A stretch of 64,000 nucleotides of DNA, from positions 434,001 through 498,000 of the forward strand of contig JAPXFQ010002701.1 in the NCBI GenBank assembly GCA_028564705.1, given 5' to 3'. Within the stretch, counting starts at the first letter, position 1. Every line of letters begins with the position of its first letter. Position numbers and translations under genes: made by a program. This document shows, piece by piece, positions 12,271-23,204 of this stretch. Under the pieces are notes generated by a model that saw only the letters and a program-made list of their open reading frames with translations, had not been told where the DNA came from and searched no databases. The stretch is from Apricaphanius iberus. Its lineage: Eukaryota > Chordata > Actinopteri > Cyprinodontiformes > Aphaniidae.

Positions 12271-12326
12271 AGGTCACGGAGGGGCAAATATTTATTTGAG
12301 GTCACGGAGGGGCAAATATTTATTTG
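12271..12326. repeat. 28-bp direct tandem duplication
   Basis: Two adjacent copies of a 28-base unit beginning AGGTCACGGAGGGG (12271-12298 and 12299-12326) are essentially identical. The duplication lies at the downstream edge of the retroelement protease-like segment on the minus strand. Confidence 0.85.
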
Positions 12327-12550
12327 GGCCTAAGAGTCCATGAGGGCGTGGATTTTTAATCCTTGTATATGGATCAGAATGCATATTTCCTCCGCCCTCC
12401 CTTTAGTGCAGACGGCTACGCTGCCGGAAGCTGGTAGCGTTGCAGAAAGCCTCTGCTTTCCCTTGGGTTGTCATGGCGACCGGCAATTTATCTGTAAGTG
12501 ACCCACACCTGAACAGTTGTAACATACGTTACTCAAGTCCATATTTTTAC
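12327..12550 (-). pseudogene. LTR-retroelement gag-pro fragment (zinc knuckle plus broken protease)
   Basis: On the minus strand one reading frame holds a CCHC zinc knuckle, C-x2-C-x4-H-x4-C, with the usual glycine before the histidine (codons 12524 to 12483). In such elements it binds RNA in the nucleocapsid part of Gag. About 45 codons on, in the same frame, comes a beta-strand-like 'IQGLKIHALMDS' followed by AQI, the surroundings of a retropepsin active-site aspartate. The frame is broken by a stop after the zinc knuckle (12471-12473) and another right after the active-site 'DS' (12330-12332), so nothing functional can be made. A 28-bp duplication follows. The order NC then PR in one frame is typical of LTR retrotransposons or endogenous retroviruses. 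I cannot say which clade. Chance is possible for the knuckle alone, less so for the pair. Confidence 0.55.
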
Positions 12551-12891
12551 TCTTATTTTGTTTTGACTGCGCACAGTCCGGCTGGCTGAAATCCCTACAC
12601 AAGAGCGGGGGCGTGACACAAGAGTCGGAGCGCTGGTTGTAATTGAGCTTTTCCCGATAAGGTGGAGCATAGACCCCGCAGTAATACTCCGATCTGCTCG
12701 CCACACCACAATGCATGTTTTCTATGGTATGGGGAAAAAAATCACTCATGTCGGTGGAACGATCTATGGTGAAGAATAGGGTGCCATTAAATGAAAAGCC
12801 TGCGCCGGGGTATCCATGCAGTATGTTTTAGCTGGCATGGCAACGGCGGATCCATTAATGAAGGCTCCAGCCAAACAATCAGCTTCATTAT
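12551..12891 (-). other. Likely retroelement-derived sequence, no clear motif
   Basis: This sits between the zinc knuckle segment and an upstream ORF on the same strand. It contains part of an open frame (12471-12749) leading into the knuckle with basic and proline-containing stretches. The composition is more CpG-rich than the surroundings. Confidence 0.35.
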
Positions 12892-13248
12892 TCAAACAAC
12901 ATGTCGACACACAAGGTGAATATAAGCAACATTTTCAGCGCCGTCCTTTATTGAGTAGAATTGGGGCAAAGACTCACTAGAGGTTCTCGCTTGCTGCTCT
13001 ACCGGCGCTGTAAAGGGGTTGTAGCGCTGGGGGTGGAGTAAGCAACCGTGATGCGCGTCCGAGTGTCTCAACTCCATGTTAACCACCTGCCGGTTGCCGT
13101 GCCATAGTTTACAGCTTATTTCGACATCCAAACCCACATTATCATGCGACTCCGCCACATCCATCAGAAAGGGGTTAAAGCTCGTCCTCTGCTTTCTTCC
13201 TTCATTGTGTGGTGAAATTCCAGTGACTGTCTTGGTGCCCACCGTAGC
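12892..13248 (-). CDS. Hypothetical ORF, possibly the gag region of the LTR relic
   Basis: This is a 119-codon open frame on the minus strand starting at an ATG with a good context (GAGATGGC, 13248) and beginning MATVGTKTVTGI. An in-frame upstream non-AUG start is also possible. I do not recognise the protein. It has no signal peptide, membrane segment or catalytic motif that I can see. The codons use CpG freely, unlike the AT-rich surroundings. It lies upstream, on the same strand, of the zinc-knuckle/protease fragment and downstream of an LTR-like end, the position expected for Gag. It could also be a chance ORF in CpG-rich repeat DNA or a host exon. Confidence 0.3.
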   Translation of the reverse strand, partial: ATVGTKTVTGISPHNEGRKQRTSFNPFLMDVAESHDNVGLDVEISCKLWHGNRQVVNMELRHSDAHHGCLLHPQRYNPFTAPVEQQARTSSESLPQFYSIKDGAENVAYIHLVCRHVV

Positions 13249-13329
13249 CATCTCAGGAATTTCCAAAAAGCTCTTCTGACTCTTCTCAGTTTCCTTATCC
13301 TTTCTCCACTTTTACACAGGTCTAACTTA

Positions 13330-13553
13330 AAAAAGCAATCAGACAACTGCAGCTGATCCAGAACGCTGCTGCTCGTGTTCTCACTAGAACTAGGAAAGTA
13401 GAACACATCACCCCAGTTCTAAAGTCCTTGCACTGGCACTCTGTTCTATGTTTTAATTTTTCAAAATGTTCTAATCATGTAAAGCACCTTGAATTGCCTA
13501 GTGTTGAAAGTGTGCTATACAAATAAAATTGCCTTGCCTTGCCTTATCCAGCT
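13330..13553 (+). mobile_element. L2-type LINE 3' end with (CCTTG)n tail
   Basis: The translation near 13345-13440 reads LQLIQNAAARVL then a 'K.EHITPVLKSLHW' pattern, the C-terminal signature of fish L2-type LINE proteins. After an internal deletion come 'GTAAAGCACCTTGAATTGCC', 'GTGCTATACAAATAAA' and a short (TTGCC)n tail at 13531-13548. This insertion lies in the minus-strand LTR-retroelement relic, between its ORF and its LTR-like end. Confidence 0.85.
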
Positions 13554-13559
13554 AAGTAA

Positions 13560-13800
13560 TCCTGCGATGAGCCCCCAGTGTTAACTTCTTAGCGTCAGAA
13601 CCGACACTGTCTCCCTGAACAGCAGTTGTCACAAGCAAATATCTATTTAGCTCATTACTGGTAACCTACTTATTTGTGTCGGGTTCCACTCATGCTGGCG
13701 AAGCAAGGAAGAGGAGGCAGGCGAACGTTCAAGAGCTTTATTCCTTTTCTGCACAGCCACAGAACAGTTGTCTCCTAACTTAGTTTTTCTCTCCCTGATC
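13560..13800 (-). mobile_element. Possible LTR R/U5 end
   Basis: On the minus strand an AATAAA signal (13737-13742) precedes a CpG-containing segment that ends GGAACCCGACA near 13676, a layout like the R-U5 end of an LTR (terminal CA). No primer-binding site or second LTR was found. The link to the gag-pro fragment at 12.3-12.5 kb is inferred from strand and order. Confidence 0.3.
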
Positions 13801-15080
13801 TTTAGATCAAAAATCTAATTCTATACTGTTCCTAAATTCCAACCATGGAATTTGTAATGCTTCCTTTTTCATTGATTTTTTGTTCAAAAACAAATAAATT
13901 AACAGTAACCATTAAGAAAAAGGAAAATAATCCATGGGGAATACTTCCATCTCTGAGATCTCAACTATGTTAGTGGCTGGCTTTATAGAAACATTTTTAG
14001 TAATGCCTGATTTTGCAGTATATTTGTGGCATTGAAGCTCAACCATAAAAACCCAATTTTCAACTCTGTTAATTTGTTTGAGCAAGTAAATAACATTATA
14101 CTAATAAATTATCAGCACCCAGCTTAAAATTAGTTTATTTTATCTCTGGGTTTTAAAATTCCAGCCACAGAGAACTTGCAGCACAATATTTTGCTCTCAT
14201 CCCATCTGTATGAAAGGTACAAAACCATCTAATAGAAGCAGAAAGTAAGAACAGAATAAGACACATTGCTACATCAGTAATAAAAGTCTTTTATGTGGTT
14301 TTTGGCATATTGTACACATAATGCCTCCATTACGCACTGCATTATATACTTTATGATTTGTAGAACTGCATCAGTTTTTCAGTTTTCAATTGTCTGCTGC
14401 AGTACAACAATCTAATCAAGCTCATTAAGAACCTAGTAACTGAACACCAATTAAATGCTATTCAATCCAGTTTCACAGAATAGATCATGATATACTTCAG
14501 CAAGCACCAGTTCAAACACACTACAGTGCTTGCCTCCGTTTTTTTTCCCCTTACCATGTATTTAAGGCATTTTCTCTTTAAGGAAATATATGGGTGCATT
14601 CATATCCTCTTAATCTCTGCCTAAGATTGGAAGCCGCTTTGCACAGTTTTTAGGGTGTATCTTTGAGAAGTACATGCTTCATAAATGAGCCTGCAGAGAT
14701 CCATGTCTATGATCTGTGATGTCACATTGATGTACAGCCCGAAGCTGTTCTTCTGTTTCAATGAATGTGGAAACCAATGTTCTAGCTGTTATTTATCCAG
14801 GGAATCTTGTAGAAGCACTTGTGCTATATACTGATATTCAGTGACAGTACATGGTTTTTAAAGCTGCTTAACTTGTATCATCGTGCTATTGATCAAACTC
14901 TTCTTATCACTGCAATGATATTTTGATGGCTGAATTGTTTATTTAAATGCTAACAAAAGTGACTGACTCAGTTGTCAAAATATCACGCCTGAATATCTCT
15001 GTCATATCGATTAAAAGAGCCGGAGCCCTATGCTGGATCTAAATTATCATTCCTCATGTTGGCATTTTGTTAGGTTGAAG
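13801..15080. other. Unassigned AT-rich sequence
   Basis: No repeat or exon recognised. The segment 14280-14900 is free of obvious repeats and of middling complexity. Confidence 0.45.
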
Positions 15081-15084
15081 TTGG

Positions 15085-15690
15085 GGCTGAACGAAATAGA
15101 AAAAAGATCATATCAATAAAGGGAATAGTCATATTGATCAATATTGATAATTATTGATGACTATCACAAAATGTAGAAAATGTATTTTAAGTTCCTATCT
15201 GGTCATTTTGTAATTCTTCAATTAACTTGTTTTGACTATGAATTGAATTAAGTCATTTTTCAAACACTTTTTTTAATCGTAACTAAGATTGTAAGATACA
15301 GAAACAAATCAAGAGACCTGAGTAACATACAAAGAAAAGAAAATACAAAGAAAAGTAATATTATTAACCATTATATTATATATTTTTTTAAATTATGTTA
15401 AGTAATTTAAATTAAAGGCTTTATTATTAATTTAAATTAAAGGCTTATTATTATTAACGAGGCACCATAGTTTTTCATTAAAATCTGGCAAAACCATATA
15501 TATTAATATATTATTAATAGGAAGTTATCAATCAATAATCTCACTTATAATAATTTATTATTAGTGATCACCAGAAAGACCTTATTTGAAGGAAATTAAT
15601 TATTTCCTTACACACACACACACACATTCAGAGATATGATTCAATTTAACTAATTTATTCTAAAAACACAACTAAAATTTAAAAAAACAC
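15085..15690 (+). mobile_element. hAT-like left end and AT-rich interior
   Basis: It starts TTGGGGCTGAACGAAATAG and continues with repeated 'ATATTGAT', 'ATCAATA' and 'GATAATTATTGATGA' words, typical of the ends of fish hAT elements based on degenerate GATATC repeats. A tandem 'AATTTAAATTAAAGGCTT' duplication is at about 15406-15450 and a short (CA)n at 15610-15626. No right end was identified. Confidence 0.35.
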
Positions 15691-15734
15691 TGCTCATCAA
15701 AACGGTTCTGTCAAGGCTAACGGTATACCTGAGC

Positions 15735-16790
15735 AATATGGCGACCAGTAGTGACGTCACTTAGGCGCGTCACGGAGCGCTTCCTGCTAACGTTCGTGTG
15801 CAGCCCCTCGCGTTCACGCTTAAAGGTGGCGTACGGACGTGAACGCGCAGCTTGGCGAAAGGGGGGGGGAGTAATTTTTTTATTCCAGACAAGGCGCGGT
15901 CCTTATCAGTGGGGCAACTTTTGTTAGCAAAGGCTCTAGTTCAGAAACACGGGACGAATAAGGATTTTGCAGGTTTACTCTCGGCACCGCGCGTTTCTGG
16001 GAAACACTCTGTGTACGTGCAACAGAATGGCTGTGTCGTTAAACACTCACTATGGTACATGAAAAAAACAAAGGGATTTCCTATAATCAGATAACTTTGC
16101 TTATTACTAAAGGACGAAAGGTACTACAGACATGAAACTTACACATCAATTAAGCTCACCGTTTACCCGTAAATCCGAACAAAACACAGCGCAGAAATTT
16201 CAAGAGCGCTCATTAGAAATGAGAACATGCATGCATCAGAATACACAGGATTCCTGAACAACTCCACCCAGCTCAAGAAATAAAATCGAACAGTCTTACT
16301 TGTTAGAAGTCCCAGATGCAGGAGAAAAGCACCGCGTCCTTGATTGGGACGGAAAAACGCAAAAGAAAAAGGGGAAAAAGGGAAACGTCCAACTCATCCG
16401 CCATGTGGAAGAGAGAAAAAGTTGAATAAATGAAAACGTAAAAACTTTAAAGGCCAGCCTCGAAGACAGGAAAACTTGTTTGCGCAAGGAAAAGGCGTCA
16501 GAACACGAGTAGAGAAGGGATTCTCTTATTTGTAGATTTGGGGCAAAACCATGGGGACGAAAGCGTGAAGAGAAAGGACAATGGTTTCCAGCACTTTTAT
16601 GCTGTGTGTGGGTGCTTCGCCCCCCTTTCCCCGTACCTGTCTCCAATCAGGCTGCGGGGAGCGGCGGTGGTTTTGAGGGATTGGCATTCCAGCCAATCAG
16701 CGCCACAGATCCTCCGACGCTCAGCTGGTTCAAACGGGAAACAAGCGGATAGTTCTCCAAATTGTTAGAATGGAGCGACAGAGAGGGAGG
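15735..16790. promoter_or_regulatory. CpG-rich block, candidate promoter region
   Basis: This ~1-kb block is the only sizeable stretch in the window with frequent CpG and raised GC. It includes a CRE-like TGACGTCA at about 15752-15759, CCAAT boxes at 16643-16648 and 16693-16698, and G/C-rich clusters near 16655-16670. Unlike the transposons, it has no terminal repeats or decayed coding sequence. Such blocks in fish usually mark a promoter, but a young CpG-rich repeat cannot be excluded without a genome comparison. Confidence 0.4.
16300..16700 (-). promoter_or_regulatory. Candidate minus-strand promoter and first exon
   Basis: Read on the minus strand, two inverted CCAAT boxes (ATTGG at 16698-16693 and 16648-16643) are followed about 40 bases on by a TATA-like CATAAAAGTG (16604-16595). 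A transcript starting near 16570 would run to a strong splice donor at 16299 (AACAA|GTAAGA). No convincing start codon or protein was recognised in this exon, so it may be untranslated. A plus-strand reading is equally open. The spacing of CCAAT, TATA and donor is seen directly; transcription is inferred. Confidence 0.3.
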
Positions 16791-17580
16791 GGGTGTGTCG
16801 CCGAGTTATGGAATGCTGGGTCATGTTTGTAGAGCTCTTTAGATATCATATACATGGTTCAGACCAAACAATTGTATGACACTTTATACCATTAATGGCA
16901 GAAACCTTTGGTTTATTTTGTCAATAAAGCTGATTTTAATTCAGCTCAGCTGCTAAAGCTCACCAGCTACTCACCTATAGCACAGTGTAGACACAGCCCA
17001 GAACACTGGAGACCATTCCAGTCATTGAGAGCTGAAGCAGTTCTTTCCATTCCTAGTTGTGTTTTTGAAAAAGTTTTTCGCTTCTGAGGACCGGTTTGAC
17101 AACCGGGTGGATATTTAAAAAAACGCATGCAGCGTAACCCAAGTAAGTTTACTGTGTCTCTCGTAATAGTGATTCGCAGCAAGCCAGAGAGGGGAGTCCT
17201 GTTTAAGATAAGTAATCATAGTATTTTATGTTTTATTATTGCTGTGTTTAGTGTTTTAGTGCGTCATGGGTTGGTTTAAAAAGGGACACAACATTTACCT
17301 GTTGCTGAAACATTTTTCTGGAACACCTTCCTCCTTGGTCCCTTGCTGTGAAAACTGACCGAGGCGAAGTTAGTTTTACAGCAATGGTTTGCTTAGAGAC
17401 CATCAACAAATTATGTTGAAGCTCAAGTCATTTGCTCCTTTTTGTGGTTTGAAAGAAGAGAGTGATGGGTGACAGAGCTGCCTGGGTCAGCGTTAATGAT
17501 TTGTTTGGAGTATGTAGTGAGTGTGTATTAAGCTACTCGATAGGCTATAATGAAAAAATCTAACTTTTTATCAACTTTTA
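16791..17580. other. Unassigned sequence
   Basis: No clear gene or element. Confidence 0.4.
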
Positions 17581-17584
17581 TCAA

Positions 17585-17650
17585 TTTTGTTTTCGCACCA
17601 CAGGTCTATCGATCGATAGATATTGCTATCAAATTATCACCCACCCCTAG
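17585..17650 (-). mobile_element. hAT-like element end
   Basis: On the minus strand this starts CTAGGGGTGGGTGATAATTT and continues with ATCGATCGATAGA-type words, a common layout of fish hAT termini. The opposite end was not located. The (tatcaacttt)-like double repeat just upstream may belong to it. Confidence 0.45.
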
Positions 17651-19780
17651 TTGAAGGTAATCACTTCTATCACAATCAGCAATATAACATTATTTATATA
17701 GGGGGGACTTTTTTATGGTTGAAATAATTACCATATAAAATACCAACTGGTTACTTTTGCTGTTTTAAAATTAAATTCCTATTAAAACAATACATCAGGT
17801 GTTGGCACTTATTTCTCCTAAAGGGCTAAAGAAGCGCCAGTGAGTGAGTCGACCCTTAAACAACTGTTCTGGTTATGTCACCATTTCCTTTTCTGTCCTT
17901 TTACCAAATGAATTATATATAATTGCGGCATCACAGAGTGGGACTAAAACAATAATTTTAGCTTCACAAGAAGAGACAGCAAAGAGCACTCACTAATGCT
18001 GAAGAAATAAAAGACAGAACAAAATAATCTGCTGTTTCAAGTTATAGTCTGTCTGTGGTTAATCCAAATTAAAATCACTGATGTGGTGTTAGACTGAGGA
18101 TTTTTAAGAAACGCACCACAAACACAGTGTCTGTTTCTACAAAAGTAAAAAAATAAAATAAAATCACAAAAAAAGAAGAAATAGGAAAGTTAAATGTTGG
18201 AGAATAATCCCTTTCTTCATCTAAACCAAAAGGTTAAAGGCTTTTCAACCATGAGTAAAAATGCTCTCTCCATGCATTTATTTATACTCTGGCTGTTATG
18301 GCTTTTTCAAGTGTCCCTACAGGGTTGTCTGCACTTCCAGCACCTCTCAACTCTGACGCACTTCCCCTGGTGGGGCTTGACTGCACCGCTGAGCATGTAA
18401 AGCTCGTCTCAGAGCACTCTTCCCACTGCCTGGGGAACGACACCCTCAGAAAACACCTACATGAAAATGCAATTAAAAGCTTCTTTCTCTGAATAGTACA
18501 GCCTGTTTTAAGGGACAGTTGCAGGAAATGTTATGTGAAGGCAACAAGGTCCGGAATGGACGGAGAAATGAGGGGCTAAGGTGGGGAGGCATGGGGCATC
18601 TGCATTTTCCATCCAAAGCACTCAGCTTACATCCATCATTACAGCACTCAGACCTAATTTAAATATTTTTATCTTATGACATCCGTTCACATGCACATAT
18701 TGCCCTCTTCTTTAGAGTTTCACTGAACTGAGCCAATATGCTGGTATTTTCAGATATTAAACAAAAAGCTATTTTTTCATTATAATCTGTAAAAAGGCTC
18801 CCTTGATTGCATAGACATAGTGTTCGGTGAGGCTTAAGATTTGGTTTTGTATTTTCTGTATATTTCAATGTATAACTAGACCTGAATCTTGGATTTTTTT
18901 TTTTTTAATGAGCAGAGTCTACCTGCAGAGAGTGCATAGCGCCTTGGGAAAGCAGACTATGTGAGCCAAATATTTAATTATAATATGTATGTTAAGGATT
19001 AGTCTTTAAAGAACTCTTGGAAGGACTCTTCATCCATGTGCAGTGCAGCCTGAGCTCTAGATATTAGGTATCTAATCTCCTAGACAGTGTGACTATAATA
19101 AAACAGGCACTGACAGTTAATATACAGTAAATTAATCTTTTTTAAGGACCTCAGAAATCAAATTACCTCACATTTATTGCTCTGTAAATGTTGTAATGTT
19201 GTGTTTTCTGTCATTTTACAGCTGTGTGGTGTGTAAAATCACCGGATTTGTCACAACCTGCCGCAGAGAATTTAGCAAAGAGGGAGCTAAGGCAAAGGTT
19301 ACATAAAAACTAAAGCAAACATAATTTAGGGATGGGATGTGCTAATCAGCGACATCAAACAGTGACAGGAGGCAATGAAAGGGCACTAGAATGAGCTCAT
19401 GTGCTGGGATTTATGGCCAGCAGGGCTCAGGTGCTCTTTGTTGCATATGAAAAGAATGGAGAGACATTTTAATCTCTGACAAAATGCTGCACATGATATA
19501 TTGGTAAGGAATGGTTAACAAGAATCAGATGAGAGTAGACTTTAGTACAGAATCGCCATTCTTTGTGGCTTCAATGGACTCTTCTGTAAACCCAAAGCTT
19601 TGTTTTTAAATGACTGTAATTATTTAAAATAAATCATTAACTTAATGATTTGCTAGTTCTATTATTCATTCTGTCCCAAGACTTCTACAGTTCTGTTAGG
19701 CATAGGTTTGTTTTCCACTTGTCTCAAACGTTGATGTGCACTTTTGGTCAAGTGGTTTACAGAAGGCTGATTCTTTTTCC

Positions 19781-19783
<3 letters not shown>
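17651..19783. other. Unassigned, partly repeat-free sequence
   Basis: No exon recognised. The part at about 19200-19560 has even composition and no low-complexity runs. It is listed among the conserved non-coding candidates. Confidence 0.45.

Positions 19784-19814
<31 letters not shown>
19784..19814. repeat. Poly(A) run, 31 bases
   Basis: An uninterrupted run of 31 A. No recognisable SINE or processed gene lies immediately upstream, so it may be a lone microsatellite or the tail of an unrecognised retroposon. Confidence 0.9.
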
Positions 19815-19816
<2 letters not shown>

Positions 19817-19991
19817 TCCAGGGTAATATTGGTCATTTTTTTTAAAACCACAGTGCAGTAATTGCATGAAAGCTATAGAAGCAGCACTTGTAACTTCTAG
19901 TGAGTTTTGCAACTTCGGCAGATAAGCTTTAATATGATTGTGTATTAAGCAGATGACTGCTTAAGATTACCACAGAAGACAGCTCGACTAA

Positions 19992-20512
19992 GGCCTATCG
20001 TCCACACTAAACCGCCGTCGTTTACGGTCTGTTGCCGGATAACTGTTAGCCGGGTAAGAGAGCCGTGTAAGTCTTAATTCAAAGGCTAAATGAGCTAGTG
20101 TGGACAGCTTTCCCGGATAATGAAAGGAAGTGGCGTCAATGAATGCTGCGTCAATAACAATACGACACTACAGACAAAGACAACAGCGAAGAGTAATAAA
20201 TCGATCTCGTCGTCTGTCCACACCAAAAACTCTCTTTTCTTCTGAGCAGTTATTGTTCTCTTCGGTTAACGGGACAAGCAGATATGCGCGGTAGAGCTTC
20301 TTGTATATATGTAGGCACTGGTGTCACGTAGATCATATGCGTTTTTCGTGCATCTTTTCGCGCATGTCCAGTATTTGCACAGGTCGGTATGGGATTGCGC
20401 AATCATGGGTCCTTAAACGGACCTTAAACGGGGCGTAAATGCTTGTTTTGAGTGGATAACATTAGGTGTCTAACTCCCCGTATAACCTTATCGGCTTAGT
20501 GTGGACGTAGCC
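19992..20512. mobile_element. 521-bp Harbinger-type MITE
   Basis: The left end GGCCTATCGTCCACACTAA mirrors the right end, which reverse-complements to GGCTACGTCCACACTAAGCC. TAA flanks both sides (19989-19991 and 20513-20515), the TWA target duplication of PIF/Harbinger elements. Internal 'TGTCCACACCAAAAAC' and 'GTGTGGACAG' words repeat the terminal theme. There is no coding capacity. Confidence 0.75.
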
Positions 20513-20515
20513 TAA

Positions 20516-22440
20516 GACAAGCTAATACTGTTGCTAAACCAGTAAATATTGGTTACAATACGTAACATATTTTCCTTTAATCTTTGTAACAAAAAGGAAA
20601 ATGTTATACATTTAATACAAATGTAATTAATATGCAATATACATTTTAGCTGCTGCAGCAGTGAGCCTTGTAATTGTTGTCTTAACAGTTACACTGTGTT
20701 ATATATGTTTTTTGTCAATGTTTTGTTTAGATACAGTGGTAATATAAAAGCCTGACATTTTCCTACCAGCCTATATCTAAGTCCTGGTCTACAAAGATGG
20801 TAAAAAATAAATAAAAATAAAAAAATGAAAAAAACATCCAGCCTTTTTTTCAGTTTGGCCTAAATAAAAGGCTTGATTTGGACTTGCTTGGATCTAAATA
20901 GGAATTATATGACTATTTCTTTTACCTATTTTTGGGTGTTAAATGAATTTTGGAACACAACCCACTGAAATTGTTGCACCAGCCTTTTAACAAGGTTTTT
21001 TAGGCTGGTTAAAGATGTAGTAACAGCTGGGTCATTTATTAGGCGTTATCTGCATCGTTGAACTAAAGAGCCCACATTCGCATGTGACCATCTGTGTTTC
21101 CATGAAATCAGGTTTTGTTTATTGAACAGAAAAAAAAGCCAGCTGATGAAGTGAGCAGGAAAATTACATATAACTGTTTTGCTTTTACATTGCAGTAGAA
21201 CTCAGCATGTGATTGGTGCATATATCACACCCTATCATTTTTTTATTGTGTTTGTATCATTATTCTTTATTTCTTTTATTGCTCTTTTTTTCCCCTTTAT
21301 TCTTCATGTATACAGGGCTCATCTAAAGTTTGAATCTTGCCATATGTTGTGCATAAGTCAATTAGTTTTCTGCGCTTTTTAAACCTGCTGCATGATATTG
21401 CAGATAGTAAACACAATGTGATGCTATCATATATGCATTGTGCAGGTGGAATAACCACTTTGCGCTTACAGAATTATGTTAAAGTATAAAACCAATCAGT
21501 TTATACATAGTTGGCATAGAAAATGGATGTGATGAATAGCGAGACAATACAGGGTTTTGATAAGACCTCGTTTTAGCGTCTGCTAGATTTCCTACCCTCA
21601 CCTGTAAGTGGACACCCATGGTGCAGTACATGTTTGCATAAATATTGTCTTCTTTATTGCTTTTCTTTACCAAGTGAAATTTCAATCATATTTGGTAGAC
21701 CTCTTGTTACAAGTATTCCACTTTGCAATATGCTTCAGACCTAAGTTCAAATATCCTCACTAAAAATTACCATGGGCCTCTCTAATTGCTTAACATGGTA
21801 ATTGGACTGAGGAAACAGCCCCCAGAGTTTCATTTAGGAATCTCACATCCTGAATTCAAACACAAGACGGGAGAAAAAAAGTCTCTCCACTTGCTGAAAG
21901 ACATCTGGATGGCCTTGCCCTGAAAGCATATTCATAATTAAAGCGCCAACTCTAGTGGAAGGTGGCTTTTTTGATTGAAAGGCCTTTCTGCACTACCCAA
22001 ACTAAATATGAAAAGAAGGTGTAAATTTAGCATGCAGGAATATGACATTTAAATTAGACCATGCAGCATGCCTCATTAAAATTAAAAGACGCCATCTAGA
22101 TGTAATTTGTCTGTGCATAGCCTTGTCACTAAATGTAAGGGATTAAAAGCCAGTAGTACATGATCATAAAACTTCATTACAAAAATTGGGATTATCAAAT
22201 ATGACCATCCATCTCACAGCTTTTTCGTTTTACTGGAATTAGGAACATTATCTTGGCCAGATTCAGAACCATGGGTTCTCTGAATGATTAGTGTGCCAGG
22301 TATTTGAGTGTGCAAGTCAACAAGGAATCCTCATTAGGATGTAATAAGTTCATCCACATCATAAATGTTGGTGCCAGCAATGCAACAGTTAGTTTTGTTT
22401 TGTTTGAAAATTATCAGAGATACCAATGTGGCAAGGCATG
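20516..22440. other. Unassigned AT-rich sequence
   Basis: No exon or transposon recognised. The part at about 21780-22200 is rich in ATTA/TAAT words and free of low-complexity runs. Confidence 0.45.
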
Positions 22441-22447
22441 CAACAAT

Positions 22448-22520
22448 CACCTGGGCAGGATTTGATCCCCAAACTCCCAGGTGAGAGTCATGTGTGCTAA
22501 CCAGTCAGCCAAAGGGATAT
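22448..22520 (-). mobile_element. tRNA-like SINE head or tRNA pseudogene
   Basis: On the minus strand, box A (TGGCTGACTGGTTAGC, 22511-22496) and box B (GGATCAAATCC, 22468-22458) are spaced as in a tRNA. The anticodon-arm region reads GACTCTCACC, as in a tRNA-Glu(CTC)-type gene. The acceptor ends do not pair, so it is not a working tRNA. It is best read as the head of a SINE or a tRNA-derived relic. Confidence 0.55.
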
Positions 22521-23204
22521 CCCTGTGGCCATTTAGCCAGGGTGCATCATCTAACAGAGGCATAGTGGCAGGACCCCACACTGTCACACCAAGAAAACAA
22601 GTTGAAACATAGATTCAACTTTCTTCACTTTTTAAGGGATCTTGTACTCAGTTATACATTTTCTTATAACACCGAGTTATTTTTTTATGCACTGCTGGAT
22701 GAGCAATGGGCAATATTAGTTGATCTTTAAGTTTTAAACATCTGATCAATCAGTGGTTCAAAAGGAACATAGTTTTTTTGGGGTTTTTTTTCAATTCCTT
22801 ATTCCAGAAACATTTTCCCAACTGTAGATTTAAAAGTGACACACTCTTGCAGATCAATAACAAGGGGTAAGATAAACCCTTATGTTGAATACCGGTCGTA
22901 TTTTATTTAAACGTTTTATCTCTGAAAATGTATTTGTTCAGATTGACCCATGATTCCATGTAAGTTCTACAAAGAGTATTTGATCAAATTATATAAAATA
23001 TGTTGCGTTGCATACAATTTTGTGTTCTGTTCAACTTTGGACACACAAAGAAATTATTACATGCTCACAAGAATGAAAGCAAAAATACAGACATACACAT
23101 TTACGTGTGCAGGCATGCACACAAAATTGTTTCAATAACGCTGGACTTTTCCTGTAGCTTAATACTTTTTCAGGCTTTTTCGCAATTCATTTTACTGCAG
23201 CACC
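22521..23204. other. Unassigned sequence
   Basis: Nothing recognised; possibly the upstream terminal part of the piggyBac relic. Confidence 0.4.

Noticed and set aside
12473..12640. Plus-strand 'gene start': ATGGCGACCGGC followed by GTAAGTG, a short intron and a good acceptor before TCCGGCTGG
   Set aside because: The second exon meets a stop after about 21 codons, and the minus strand of the same bases reads as a zinc knuckle and protease-like frame. The retroelement explanation covers more of the sequence.
16296..16646. 116-codon minus-strand ORF in the CpG-rich block
   Set aside because: It needs a non-AUG start inside a CCAAT box and has no recognisable domain; the splice donor at its end is kept only as part of the promoter/exon idea.
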